DNA of 64,000 nucleotides from CAMDPA01 sp964574325 (GTDB taxonomy: Bacteria > Pseudomonadota > Alphaproteobacteria > Rhizobiales > Hyphomicrobiaceae), in the NCBI GenBank assembly GCA_964574325.1, contig CAZNMY010000018.1, positions 12,318 through 76,317 of the forward strand, written 5' to 3'. The notes under the pieces are model-generated. The model was not told the DNA's origin. It saw nothing but the letters and a program-made list of their open reading frames with translations, and ran no database searches. Of this stretch, positions 16,062 through 22,996 are shown one piece after another. Each line of letters opens with the position of its first letter. The stretch's first letter is position 1. The translations under genes were made by a program, and so were the position numbers.

Positions 16062-16888
16062 GTGCTGAAGCCGTGAGCCAGAACGATCGAGATCGAATGG
16101 CACCGATCCTGGCCGGCAAGCATGTCGGCTCGGCTTCCGTTTTCACGCCGCAAAACTTGCTTCGTGAAGCCCGGCGGCAGAAGGGCCTCGCGGATGCGCC
16201 CGTGCCGCGGGTCTGCCTGCTGGACCCGGATGGCGACATCGTCCGCCATGTAAAGGCGAGCGGCACGGGTGGCCTCGAGCCGGGCTGGGCCTGCTACCAC
16301 ACCGAGATGATGCGCGTTCGGCGTCCCGGCGGCGATATCGGCATCGTCGGCTGCGCCGTCGGTGCGCCATTCGCCGTGCTCGTCGCCGAGCAGATGTTCG
16401 CCAGCGGTTGTGAGTTGCTGATCTCGATCACCTCCGCTGGACAACTCATCGAGCGGCGCCCGCCGCCCTATTTCCTCTTGATCGAACGAGCGCTGCGCGA
16501 CGAGGGCACCAGCTATCATTATGCCGCGCCGGATCGCTACAGTCGCGCTGACCCCGCACTTCTGACACGTCTGGACGGCGCGTTCGCGGGACACGAGATC
16601 GACGTCGTGCGTGGGGCCGCCTGGACAACGGACGCACCTTTCCGCGAGACCGAGCAAGAGATCGAAGCCATGCGTGCGGAGGGTCTGGAGGCGGTCGAGA
16701 TGGAAGCGGCCGCGCTCTACGCTTTCGCATCGGCGCGTGGCCGCCCCGTGATTTGCTTTGCCCACATCACCAACCGTATGGCGCAGGGTGGAGACGATTT
16801 CGAAAAGGGTGAAGCGGGCGGCGCCGTAGATGCACTCAGCCTCGTCGATGCCGTTATGGCGGCACTCTCTCAGGGCTCGCATCGATGA
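16058..16888 (+). CDS. Nucleoside phosphorylase-like protein (PNP/UDP superfamily)
   Basis: The 276-residue product matches the PNP_UDP_1 fold: GDIGIVGCAVGAPFAVLVAEQM as the phosphate-side glycine loop, ELLISITSAGQL as a base-side strand, TDAPFRETEQEIE and EGLEAVEMEAAALYAFA, whose VEMEAAAL segment is the ribose-binding signature. Such enzymes cleave the N-glycosidic bond of nucleosides such as 5'-deoxyadenosine or methylthioadenosine. The start is GTG 16058, overlapping the radical SAM stop; ATG 16097 is an alternative. Coupling to a radical SAM enzyme suggests it either clears 5'-deoxyadenosine or processes a nucleoside product. Which of these holds cannot be told from sequence. Confidence 0.85.
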   Translation: MSAEAVSQNDRDRMAPILAGKHVGSASVFTPQNLLREARRQKGLADAPVPRVCLLDPDGDIVRHVKASGTGGLEPGWACYHTEMMRVRRPGGDIGIVGCAVGAPFAVLVAEQMFASGCELLISITSAGQLIERRPPPYFLLIERALRDEGTSYHYAAPDRYSRADPALLTRLDGAFAGHEIDVVRGAAWTTDAPFRETEQEIEAMRAEGLEAVEMEAAALYAFASARGRPVICFAHITNRMAQGGDDFEKGEAGGAVDALSLVDAVMAALSQGSHR

Positions 16889-17202
16889 TCTGCGCGCGAA
16901 ACGCACTCCTGGCGCACTTGCCCCTCTTTTGCTGACGCCGCCTCTGCCTCGCCGACGACTGAGAAAGTCCCGGTCGGCATCCAGTCGACTTCCTGGCAGC
17001 GCGCTTCGGCGATCGGCCGCGCTGTGACGAATTCAAGCCATGAGACTGTCGTCGCAGACGAGTGACGCCCTCGATTGAAGATGCACATCCTCAATGGCCG
17101 CCCGCGGAGATCCGCGGCCGTAGGTCAAAGCGCATCTGAAGCGCGTGACCCGAAGGAAAAGTTGGGAGATTGGAGACTGCGCGGTTGAGGCGTGTCCGCT
17201 TC
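16889..17202. other. Intergenic region without a convincing gene
   Basis: About 314 bp. A minus-strand frame (16870-17094, TTG start, 74 codons) has no recognisable family and I do not call it. The perfect palindrome CCGCGGAGATCCGCGG lies at 17102-17117 but has a 2-nt centre and no T-run. Nothing else is seen. Confidence 0.5.
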
Positions 17203-17718
17203 TCATTCAACCGCGTCTGGGCGCACCAAGACACACTGCTTCGCCCGCATGCGATTGCTCTTCGGGTTGTGCTCGACCTCGGCGAGACCCAACGCCTCGA
17301 GCACGGGCGGCACGTAATTGCCGAAGCGCCCGCGCAGTCCCTTCTTCAGGCCGTACCAGCCACCGACGGGATTGCCCGGCGATCGCGCCCAGGCCTCGAC
17401 CGTGCCATCGGCGGCGGGCTTCTGCTCGTCGGCGTTGCCGAGCGGCATCCAGTCTCCGTGCGCCTCGAGCATCGCGTGAAGGTCGCCGATGCAGCGCAGG
17501 TGGTAGCGCAGCTCCGTCTTGCCGACCTGCACGACCAGGGCCGGCGGATCGAGCTGGTCGTCACGGAACGCGACGAACTCCGAAGCGAGGCTTGGCGTCT
17601 GCAGCGTCCATGGCGAGGCACGGGTGCCCTCGCCTTTGACCGGCGCCTTGGCGACCGTCGTAGCTGCGGCCACCTTCTTTGATGGCGCTTTCTCACCTTT
17701 GCTGGTTGCCTTGGCCAT
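17203..17718 (-). CDS. Conserved hypothetical protein with Lys/Ala-rich N-terminus
   Basis: A 171-residue soluble protein. The first ~35 residues are rich in Lys and Ala (MAKATSKGEKAPSKKVAA) and look disordered. The rest has conserved-looking stretches such as GTRASPWTLQTPSLASEF, YHLRCIGDLHAMLEAHGDWM, AWARSPGNPVGGWYGLKKG and NYVPPVLEALGLAEVEHN. I recognise similar proteins only as uncharacterised in related alphaproteobacteria. The ATG at 17718 has AGGAG six bases upstream. Its start is 8 nt from the stop of the SRPBCC gene at 17727-18155, placing it at the end of the ArsR-SRPBCC-SRPBCC operon. No function is assigned. Confidence 0.72.
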   Translation of the reverse strand: MAKATSKGEKAPSKKVAAATTVAKAPVKGEGTRASPWTLQTPSLASEFVAFRDDQLDPPALVVQVGKTELRYHLRCIGDLHAMLEAHGDWMPLGNADEQKPAADGTVEAWARSPGNPVGGWYGLKKGLRGRFGNYVPPVLEALGLAEVEHNPKSNRMRAKQCVLVRPDAVE

Positions 17719-17726
17719 GAATCTCC

Positions 17727-18155
17727 TCACGCCGAGATTTCGGCTCGCGCCTTCAGGTCGGCAGCAAATTGATCGAACGAGGGCTGTAGGTCAGGGATCG
17801 AGCGCGTGATGAGCGGCGCCATCAGGCCGCTGAACTCCTCGCGCATGGAGAACTCGACCTCGCCGCCGGACGACTTCGGCGTCAAGGTGTACGTTCGTCT
17901 GCCGGTGAACAGACCCAAGGGCATTCCGCCGGTCCACACCATCCGCCTGTTGGCCTCGAATTCGGTCACTTGCAGCGGAAAAGCGCGACCGGGTGAAGCC
18001 TTGGCATAGACCGTGACCTTCTCACCCGCAGCGATGTTGCCGACCACGCGCTCGACGGTGGAGTTCCACGACGGATACGCGGCCGCGTCGGTCAGTATCG
18101 ACCAGATGCGCTCGGCGGGCGCGCGGATGATGGTTTTCGTTGCAAAGGATTTCAT
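17727..18155 (-). CDS. SRPBCC domain protein
   Basis: The 142 residues form a START/Bet v1-type fold: MKSFATKTIIRAPAERIWSI at the N-terminus, YPSWNSTVERVVG, LGLFTGRRTYTLTP, EFSMREEFSGLMAPLI and a C-terminal amphipathic helix PSFDQFAADLKARAE. Such proteins bind hydrophobic ligands in a cavity; the ligand is not known. It lies 41 nt downstream of a second SRPBCC gene that overlaps an ArsR regulator gene, and 8 nt upstream of a hypothetical gene. A copy of the ArsR half-site GTAACATAA sits just before its start, so it may also have its own regulated promoter. Confidence 0.85.
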   Translation of the reverse strand: MKSFATKTIIRAPAERIWSILTDAAAYPSWNSTVERVVGNIAAGEKVTVYAKASPGRAFPLQVTEFEANRRMVWTGGMPLGLFTGRRTYTLTPKSSGGEVEFSMREEFSGLMAPLITRSIPDLQPSFDQFAADLKARAEISA

Positions 18156-18164
18156 GATCTATTC

Positions 18165-18173
18165 GTAACATAA
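18165..18173. promoter_or_regulatory. Half-site of the ArsR palindrome upstream of the second SRPBCC gene
   Basis: GTAACATAA matches one arm plus centre of the palindrome at 18925-18940 read on the other strand. It lies ten bases upstream of the start at 18155. A single half-site may be coincidental, but the match is exact over nine bases. Confidence 0.4.
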
Positions 18174-18196
18174 ATCCGACCAAAGGCAAGCGCCGC

Positions 18197-18634
18197 CTAC
18201 GGACGTTCGGCGCCTCCGCGTGCATGTCGCTCGAGTGACGCGAGGACGATTGCCCAGGATGCCGCGTAGCGCGGCGAGCGCTCGTCCCACAGATGCGCGC
18301 TTTCGGGCTTCGGCCGGTGGATGACCGTGACGCGCGTCCGCTCTCCTTCCGTCTCGAAGCGGATCTCGACCTCGGTCGGATGGTCCGGGCCGGTCGCAAT
18401 GTAGAAGTCGAGCACGATGACGGTCGGCTCGTTCCACAGCGTGACCTTGCCGAGTTCGACCTCGCGCCCGTCACTGGCGCGCTCGTAGAAGCGCCCCGAG
18501 GCGAGAAGGAAGATCGTACTGCTCCTGTCGCCCGTGTGTCGGCGCTCGGTCGGCCACCAATCGCTGATTCGACCTGTCACGAGCGCGAAGGCCCGCGTGA
18601 TATCCATGTCGAGCAGCACGGAGTTGACGATCAT
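18197..18634 (-). CDS. SRPBCC/AHSA1-type protein coupled to an ArsR regulator
   Basis: A 145-residue AHSA1-like SRPBCC protein: VLLDMDITRAFALVTGRISD and WWPTERRHTG at the N-terminus, FLLASGRFYERASDGREVEL, GKVTLWNEPTVIVLDFYI and EVEIRFETEGERTRVTVIH, ending in a helix AASWAIVLASLERHARG. Proteins of this group often sit directly behind an ArsR gene, as here: the ATG at 18634 overlaps the ArsR stop (ATGA). Function is unknown; ligand binding or a chaperone-like role is typical of the fold. The operon continues into a second SRPBCC gene and a hypothetical gene. Confidence 0.88.
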   Translation of the reverse strand: MIVNSVLLDMDITRAFALVTGRISDWWPTERRHTGDRSSTIFLLASGRFYERASDGREVELGKVTLWNEPTVIVLDFYIATGPDHPTEVEIRFETEGERTRVTVIHRPKPESAHLWDERSPRYAASWAIVLASLERHARGGAERP

Positions 18635-18921
18635 CGGCGCGATAGCTCCTGCAGCCGGTCGAGGGCGGATGTCCAGAAGTCGTCCATGAACTCGCGCACC
18701 GACGCGAATCCCTGCAGCCGCACCGAGTAGACGTTGCGCGTGCCGATCTCCTGCGCCTCGACGAGCCCCGCCTCCTCCAATATCCTCAGATGGCGCGAGA
18801 TGGCAGGGCGGCTCACAGGCAATCGTTCGGCAATCTCGCCGACGGCGAGCGGATTGGCGCGCAACTCCTGCAGGATTGCGCGCCGCATGGGGCTTCCGAG
18901 GGCGTCGAGTGGATGCAGCAT
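18631..18921 (-). CDS. ArsR family transcriptional regulator
   Basis: At 96 residues it is a typical ArsR winged helix-turn-helix: LDALGSPMRRAILQELRANP, GEIAERLPVSRPAISRHLRI as the recognition helix, and LEEAGLVEAQEIGTRNVYSV as the wing. No metal-binding cysteine pair (ELCVCDL-type) is present, so it is probably not a classical arsenic or metal sensor. It is the first gene of an operon with two SRPBCC proteins. A perfect GTAACA-CTTA-TGTTAC palindrome lies 4 bases upstream of its start, in the gap shared with the divergent GyrI-like gene, so autoregulation and control of both directions are likely. Confidence 0.92.
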   Translation of the reverse strand: MLHPLDALGSPMRRAILQELRANPLAVGEIAERLPVSRPAISRHLRILEEAGLVEAQEIGTRNVYSVRLQGFASVREFMDDFWTSALDRLQELSRR

Positions 18922-18924
18922 GGC

Positions 18925-18940
18925 GTAACACTTATGTTAC
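18925..18940. promoter_or_regulatory. Palindromic operator GTAACA-N4-TGTTAC
   Basis: GTAACACTTATGTTAC has perfect 6-bp arms. It lies in the 72-bp gap between the divergent ArsR gene and the GyrI-like gene. The arrangement is typical of an ArsR autoregulatory site; assignment is by position. Confidence 0.65.
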
Positions 18941-18993
18941 AAAGTGGCGGGAGGCAAGCTGACCATGTCGCTCGACAGTTACATGGTCGGACT

Positions 18994-19617
18994 ATGGACA
19001 AGATCGACTTCAAGAAAGCCCTGAAGACCCTCTACGACGCGCCGAAAGGGCGCTTCGCCAGGGTCGACGTGCCGAAGCAGCACTTTGTCATGGTCGACGG
19101 CGAGGGCGATCCCAACACGGCGCTGGCCTACAAGGACGCGATCGAATGGCTCTACCCCGTCAGCTACGCGATGAAGTTCGCCGCCAGGCTCGAGCTCGGG
19201 AAGGACTACGTCGTCCCGCCGCTGGAGGGGCTGTGGTGCGCCGACGATCCTGCGGATTTCGTCGCGCGTCGGAAGGATCGCTGGCGCTGGACCATGATGA
19301 TCATGGTGCCCGATTTCGTCGGGGTGGAGCTCTACGAGGCCGCTCTCGCCAAGGCTCGCACCAAGCTCGGCGCGCCGCCGGAAACGCTGCGGCACGAAAG
19401 CCTGATCGAGGGACTGTCTCTGCAGACGCTGCACATCGGCAGCTACGACGACGAGGGGCCGATCCTCGCACATCTCCACGACAATCTGATGCCGGCGGAG
19501 CAACTCGACTTCAATGGACGGCATCACGAGATCTATCTGAGCGATCCCCGCAAGACGCCGCCCGGCAAGCTCAAGACCATCCTGCGCCAGCCGGTGAAGG
19601 CGGCGGAGGGCCGGTAG
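18994..19617 (+). CDS. GyrI-like small-molecule binding domain protein
   Basis: The 207-residue protein resembles the GyrI-like/SOUL-type family: MDKIDFKKALKTLYDAPKGR, PKQHFVMVDGEGDPNTALAY, AIEWLYPVSYAMKFAARLEL, VPPLEGLWCADDPADF, WTMMIMVPDFV, and near the end HIGSYDDEGPILAHLHD and RHHEIYLSDPRKTPPGKLKT. Members bind small aromatic or cationic molecules; some act as drug sensors. The start is the ATG at 18994. It is divergent from the ArsR operon and shares the palindromic operator region with it. It is followed 46 bp later by a GNAT gene. No catalytic function can be assigned. Confidence 0.85.
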   Translation: MDKIDFKKALKTLYDAPKGRFARVDVPKQHFVMVDGEGDPNTALAYKDAIEWLYPVSYAMKFAARLELGKDYVVPPLEGLWCADDPADFVARRKDRWRWTMMIMVPDFVGVELYEAALAKARTKLGAPPETLRHESLIEGLSLQTLHIGSYDDEGPILAHLHDNLMPAEQLDFNGRHHEIYLSDPRKTPPGKLKTILRQPVKAAEGR

Positions 19618-19663
19618 CGTGGCGATGGGGTGTGGATTTCAACATCAGGATGCGGTGAAGCCG

Positions 19664-20089
19664 ATGCTCATCCAGCCGCTGACGACAGCGAATATGGCAT
19701 GCCTCGACCGGCTCGCGCCGGAGGTGTTCGACAACGCCATCGATCCGGTCCAACTCGCGCGTTTTCTCGGCGATCCGAGGCACCTGATGCTGGTCGCGAT
19801 CGAGGACGATCAGGTGGTCGGCATGGCCTCCGCCGTCGAGTACTTCCACCCGGACAAGCCGCCGCAGATGTGGATCAACGAGGTGGGCGTATCGCCGGCC
19901 TGGCAGCGGCGGGGGATCGGACGGGCGCTGACGGCGGCGCTCGTCGAAGCCGCCCGGCAACGCGGCTGCGCCTATGCGTGGCTCGGCACCGACAGCGACA
20001 ACACGGCGGGGAAGGCCTGCTTCCGATCAGTCCCGGATGTCGAGCCGCCGCAACCATTCCTGCTCTACGAGTGGGACTTGGATGAGTGA
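19664..20089 (+). CDS. GNAT family N-acetyltransferase
   Basis: This 141-residue protein has the GNAT core: LVAIEDDQVVGMASAVEY (beta strands), MWINEVGVSPAWQRRGIGRA with the acetyl-CoA pyrophosphate loop QRRGIG near residue 86-91, and ALVEAARQRGCAYAWLGTDS. The start at ATG 19664 (MLIQPLTTAN) fits the usual N-terminus; the frame extends upstream to GTG 19619 without family resemblance. It is downstream of the GyrI-like gene. A 30-bp piece of its N-terminal coding region reappears with 26 matches at 20659-20688, just before the TfoX-like gene. The acceptor substrate is unknown. Confidence 0.85.
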   Translation: MLIQPLTTANMACLDRLAPEVFDNAIDPVQLARFLGDPRHLMLVAIEDDQVVGMASAVEYFHPDKPPQMWINEVGVSPAWQRRGIGRALTAALVEAARQRGCAYAWLGTDSDNTAGKACFRSVPDVEPPQPFLLYEWDLDE

Positions 20090-20097
20090 TGTGCCAC

Positions 20098-20595
20098 TCA
20101 GCCATCGCAGGGTCGTTCGCCGGGCTTCAAGCCGAACAGGTTCTGTACGAAGGCAAGATCCTGGCTCTCCCAGTAGACGAGGGTGACGCCGCTGTAGCCA
20201 CTGCTAGGAATTATTTCTTCCGAGCCCACGATGTTCAGAAATCGTCCCTCGGACCGATGACAGGCGTACAGGGCGAATGCCTTTGTCGTCGGCTCCGTGA
20301 CGATCACACGATGCATCCCATCGATTGCGGCGAACCCCTCCCGTTCGAGCCAGTCCCGATAGAAGCGTCTCAGCTCCGCAATCGTCCGCGTGGAGCGGAA
20401 CTGGGCATGGCCGCGATTGGCATTGAAGTCGAGGTCTGCTCGATCGTAGGTTCCTCCGGCAACAATCGCTCCCTCCGGGATCGGCAGCCACGCTGCGATG
20501 ATGCCGTTGTCGCCGAGTGGCGCATGGCCAATTGCGCGAAAGGCGATGGCGAGTGCTGCAGTGAGCAGCAACAGCAGAATCAAGGTGCGCTTCAT
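20098..20595 (-). CDS. Hypothetical exported or membrane-anchored protein
   Basis: A 165-residue product starting MKRTLILLLLLTAALAIAFR, a signal peptide or single N-terminal anchor, followed by a soluble domain with HAPLGDNGIIAAWLPIPEGA, FNANRGHAQFRSTRTIAELR, RFYRDWLEREGFAAID and a final CYS near the C-terminus (KPGERPCDG). I do not recognise a family. The start at 20595 is chosen because the signal-like segment begins there; the frame extends 20 codons upstream. It is on the opposite strand to its neighbours and separates the GNAT gene from the GNAT-like relic at 20659, so it may have been inserted there. Confidence 0.6.
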   Translation of the reverse strand: MKRTLILLLLLTAALAIAFRAIGHAPLGDNGIIAAWLPIPEGAIVAGGTYDRADLDFNANRGHAQFRSTRTIAELRRFYRDWLEREGFAAIDGMHRVIVTEPTTKAFALYACHRSEGRFLNIVGSEEIIPSSGYSGVTLVYWESQDLAFVQNLFGLKPGERPCDG

Positions 20596-20658
20596 CAATC
20601 CAACGCCAACCCGATAGTTGATCCTCAATGTTGGCAGGTCGGGGTTAACGCGCACTTA

Positions 20659-20688
20659 CTCGACAGGCTCGCCCCGGAGGTGCTCGAT
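20659..20688 (+). repeat. Relic of a GNAT N-terminal coding segment
   Basis: This segment encodes LDRLAPEVLD and matches the GNAT gene segment 19703-19732 (LDRLAPEVFD) at 26 of 30 bases. It directly precedes the TfoX-like start. It looks like the remains of a duplicated GNAT gene start, though chance similarity of a GC-rich segment is possible. Confidence 0.45.
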
Positions 20689-21006
20689 ATGGCCCGAACG
20701 CAAGTGGCAGGATCGGACGATCGCGCGCTCGATGAGCTGGCGGCCTTGCCGAGCCTAGGCAAGATCTCGGCCCGCATGCTGATCGAGGCCGGCGTTTCCG
20801 ATGTCGAGACGCTGCGGCGGCTCGGCCCGATCGAGAGCTACCGCCGTCTGCGCTTCTTTCACGGCAAGCGTGTCACGCTCAATTTCGTCTACGCCATGGA
20901 GTGCGCAATACTCAGGCTCGACTGGCGCCTGCTCAGCCGGGAGCGCAAAGCGGAGCTGGCCGAGGCTCGCGCGATCGAGGCGACACCGGGAGGCGCGCGA
21001 GAATGA
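20689..21006 (+). CDS. TfoX C-terminal domain protein
   Basis: A 105-residue protein consisting of a TfoX/Sxy C-terminal-like helix-hairpin domain: LDELAALPSLGKISARMLIEAG, VSDVETLRRLGPIESYRRLR, VTLNFVYAMECAILRLDWRLL and SRERKAELAEARA. The TfoX N-terminal domain is absent; C-domain-only proteins are common outside the competence system. It probably binds nucleic acid or protein through its helix-hairpin-helix-like motif. The ATG at 20689 is chosen; the frame is open upstream through the GNAT relic. Its stop overlaps the YjbR gene start (ATGA), so the two are co-translated. Confidence 0.85.
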   Translation: MARTQVAGSDDRALDELAALPSLGKISARMLIEAGVSDVETLRRLGPIESYRRLRFFHGKRVTLNFVYAMECAILRLDWRLLSRERKAELAEARAIEATPGGARE

Positions 21007-21368
21007 GCCGCGAAAAAATCAACGCCATCTGCAAGGCCTATCCGGGCGCCGAGGTATCCGATCCGTGGGGCGGCGGCCACGACGCCTGGAAGGTCGGCGG
21101 CAAGATGTTCGCGTGCATCGGCGCCGTCATGCCGGGTGTCTCGGTCAAGACGGACAGCATCGAGACGGCCGAGATGCTGATCGAGGCGGGCGTCGGCGTG
21201 AAGGCAGCCTACTTTCACCGATCCTGGATCAACCTGCCGTGGGAGACGCCTGCCGACGAGTTGCGCCACCGTCTCGCCACGTCGTACCGGCTCGTGCGCG
21301 CATCGCTGCCGAAGAAGGTTCAGTCCGCTGCGAGCGGCATCCAATGCTCGCCCTTCAGCAGCATGTAG
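21003..21368 (+). CDS. MmcQ/YjbR family protein
   Basis: At 121 residues it matches the YjbR/CyaY-like family: INAICKAYPGAEVSDPWGGG, HDAWKVGGKMFACIGAV near residue 30, VSVKTDSIETAEMLIEAG, FHRSWINLPWETPADELRHR and LVRASLPKKVQ. These small proteins have a double-wing fold; function is unclear. The last 15 residues after LPKKVQ look extra relative to the family and may reflect loss of the normal stop. It is coupled to the TfoX-type gene by ATGA overlap. This TfoX-YjbR pairing is seen in other proteobacteria. Confidence 0.88.
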   Translation: MSREKINAICKAYPGAEVSDPWGGGHDAWKVGGKMFACIGAVMPGVSVKTDSIETAEMLIEAGVGVKAAYFHRSWINLPWETPADELRHRLATSYRLVRASLPKKVQSAASGIQCSPFSSM

Positions 21369-21395
21369 CAGATCGCGATCTGCCGTTGCGCTGGC

Positions 21396-21821
21396 TCACT
21401 CATCTGCGTGCAGCCCGTCATCGATCGTATCCGGTGGCGAGCCTCGCCGGATGAGGTGGGTCGCATAGGCCGTCTCGAGGTTTGGATCACCAGTCTTGCT
21501 GAAGCGCAATCGCTGCCTTGGTCCCTTGCCGTGCCGATTGTAGACCGTGAACGAGGGATTCAGGTTCAGGTCATGGGCGTGGAAGCGCAGGATGCGCAGG
21601 ATGCGTGAGACGCGCGACAGATTGCAGGTGATGACACGCTCGAGAAAGTCCACCCGGCCCCGACGCCAATCTCCAAGATGCTCGGATCGCAGCAGCCCCA
21701 AGCCGACCAGCACGTCGACGGGAGCCACAACATTGCCTTTGGCGAGTAGCTCGGCGACGGCGCGCTCGATCCGTGGAAACATCGGATCGGACCGGAAGTT
21801 GTCGACCGATAACTTCTTCAT
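21396..21821 (-). CDS. Conserved hypothetical protein
   Basis: The 141-residue product begins MKKLSVDNFRSDPMFPRIER and continues AVAELLAKGNVVAPVDVLVG, WRRGRVDFLERVITCNL and SRVSRILRILRFHAHDLNLN, with a C-terminal KGPRQRLRFSKTGDPNLE. No signal peptide or membrane segment. It looks like a real conserved protein of alphaproteobacteria (I recall similar uncharacterised sequences), with a basic, possibly nucleic-acid-binding composition. No function can be assigned. It lies alone between the convergent YjbR gene and the dioxygenase gene on the same strand. Confidence 0.7.
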   Translation of the reverse strand: MKKLSVDNFRSDPMFPRIERAVAELLAKGNVVAPVDVLVGLGLLRSEHLGDWRRGRVDFLERVITCNLSRVSRILRILRFHAHDLNLNPSFTVYNRHGKGPRQRLRFSKTGDPNLETAYATHLIRRGSPPDTIDDGLHADE

Positions 21822-21944
21822 ACGGCCCCGCTTGTTGGGTCACACGAGCCGGATAGGGATGAGCATCGACATTGGGTACGAGATCGCCAAGCCGTTGGCC
21901 CGACCGGCAGGCGCGCTCGAACCGATCTCGGGTGCTGTCGGCGT

Positions 21945-22919
21945 TCAATGCGGTTTGTGGCCGCCGTGGGAGTCGATACCGGCCAGGGGCACGTATTTTC
22001 CGCGCTTCAGCGTCGAAGCGTCCGCGCGCGGCACGCCCGTCACCGGCCCGCCCTTGATCGTCACGCGCTCCATGTAGCGGCGCTGCGGATAGTAGTCGTG
22101 CACGGCGTAGTGCTGCGTCGAGCGGTTGTCCCACATCGCGATGGTGTGCGGCGCCCAACGGTGGCGGAACTGAACTTCCGGGATCAGCGCCTGATGAAAC
22201 AGGGTGTCGAGCAGCGACCGGCTTTCGCGCTCGTCCATGCCTTTGATGGCGATGGTGAACTGCGGATTGACGAACAGTGCTTTGCGGCCGGAAACCGGGT
22301 GCACGCGAACCACGGGGTGGAGCTGCGGAGGATATTCCAATTCGAACTTCTGCAGCTTCCGGCGGTTCTCCAGCGAACTGTCGAACAGCGCTTTGAAGGG
22401 TTTGAAGTCGTGCACCGCTTCGAGTCCCGAGATGAAATTCTGCATTCTGTCGGAAAGGCCGTCGTAGGCCGCGGTCATGCTGGCGAAGATCGTATCGCCG
22501 CCGACGGCCGGCACCTCCTTCGCCACGAGAATGGTCGCCATCGGCGGCTCGGCGCGGAAAGTCTCGTCGGAATGCCAGCAATCGGTGCCGAACGGCGGCG
22601 TCGTCTCGTCGTTGCGAAACTTGATGAGGACGGGCGCTTCCTTCTCGTGCGGCGCGAACGGATGGACAGTGAGTTCGTCGAACCGGCGGCCGAAGTCGAT
22701 CAGGTTCTGCGAGGAGATGTTCTGGTCGCGGAAGATTATCAGCTCGTTCGCGACGAGGGCGGCCTTCACGGCCTCGAGCTGGGTATCCGTCAACGGCTTC
22801 GTTAGGTCGACGCCGGTGATTTCGGCGCCGAGATTGATGCCGACGCGGGTGGCCTTGACGCCCGCATCCTCCGTCGCCAGCGGACGGCCGCCGGGCAGCG
22901 GTCCGAGAGATTTCTGCAT
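21945..22919 (-). CDS. TauD/TfdA family Fe(II)/2-oxoglutarate-dependent dioxygenase
   Basis: A 324-residue TauD-type dioxygenase: NLGAEITGVDLTKPLTD near the N-terminus, IIFRDQNIS, the iron-binding HXD in CWHSDETF near residue 110, and the distal histidine and 2-oxoglutarate arginine region IAMWDNRSTQHYAVHDY followed by RRYMERVTIKG. It hydroxylates an organic substrate with release of succinate and CO2; taurine, sulfonates, phenoxyacids and others are possible. The start at 22919 has GGAGGAG four bases upstream. It stands alone on the minus strand, so the substrate cannot be inferred from neighbours. Confidence 0.92.
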   Translation of the reverse strand: MQKSLGPLPGGRPLATEDAGVKATRVGINLGAEITGVDLTKPLTDTQLEAVKAALVANELIIFRDQNISSQNLIDFGRRFDELTVHPFAPHEKEAPVLIKFRNDETTPPFGTDCWHSDETFRAEPPMATILVAKEVPAVGGDTIFASMTAAYDGLSDRMQNFISGLEAVHDFKPFKALFDSSLENRRKLQKFELEYPPQLHPVVRVHPVSGRKALFVNPQFTIAIKGMDERESRSLLDTLFHQALIPEVQFRHRWAPHTIAMWDNRSTQHYAVHDYYPQRRYMERVTIKGGPVTGVPRADASTLKRGKYVPLAGIDSHGGHKPH

Positions 22920-22996
22920 GGGGCTCCTCCGGCGTGTGCGATGTCCTGTCGGACCGACTTTAGCACACGCCGGGATATAGTTGAGCCTCTGCCGAG

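Noticed and set aside
16870..17094. Minus-strand frame of 74 codons after the phosphorylase gene
   Set aside because: TTG start, no ribosome-binding site, no recognisable family and overlap with the end of the phosphorylase gene.
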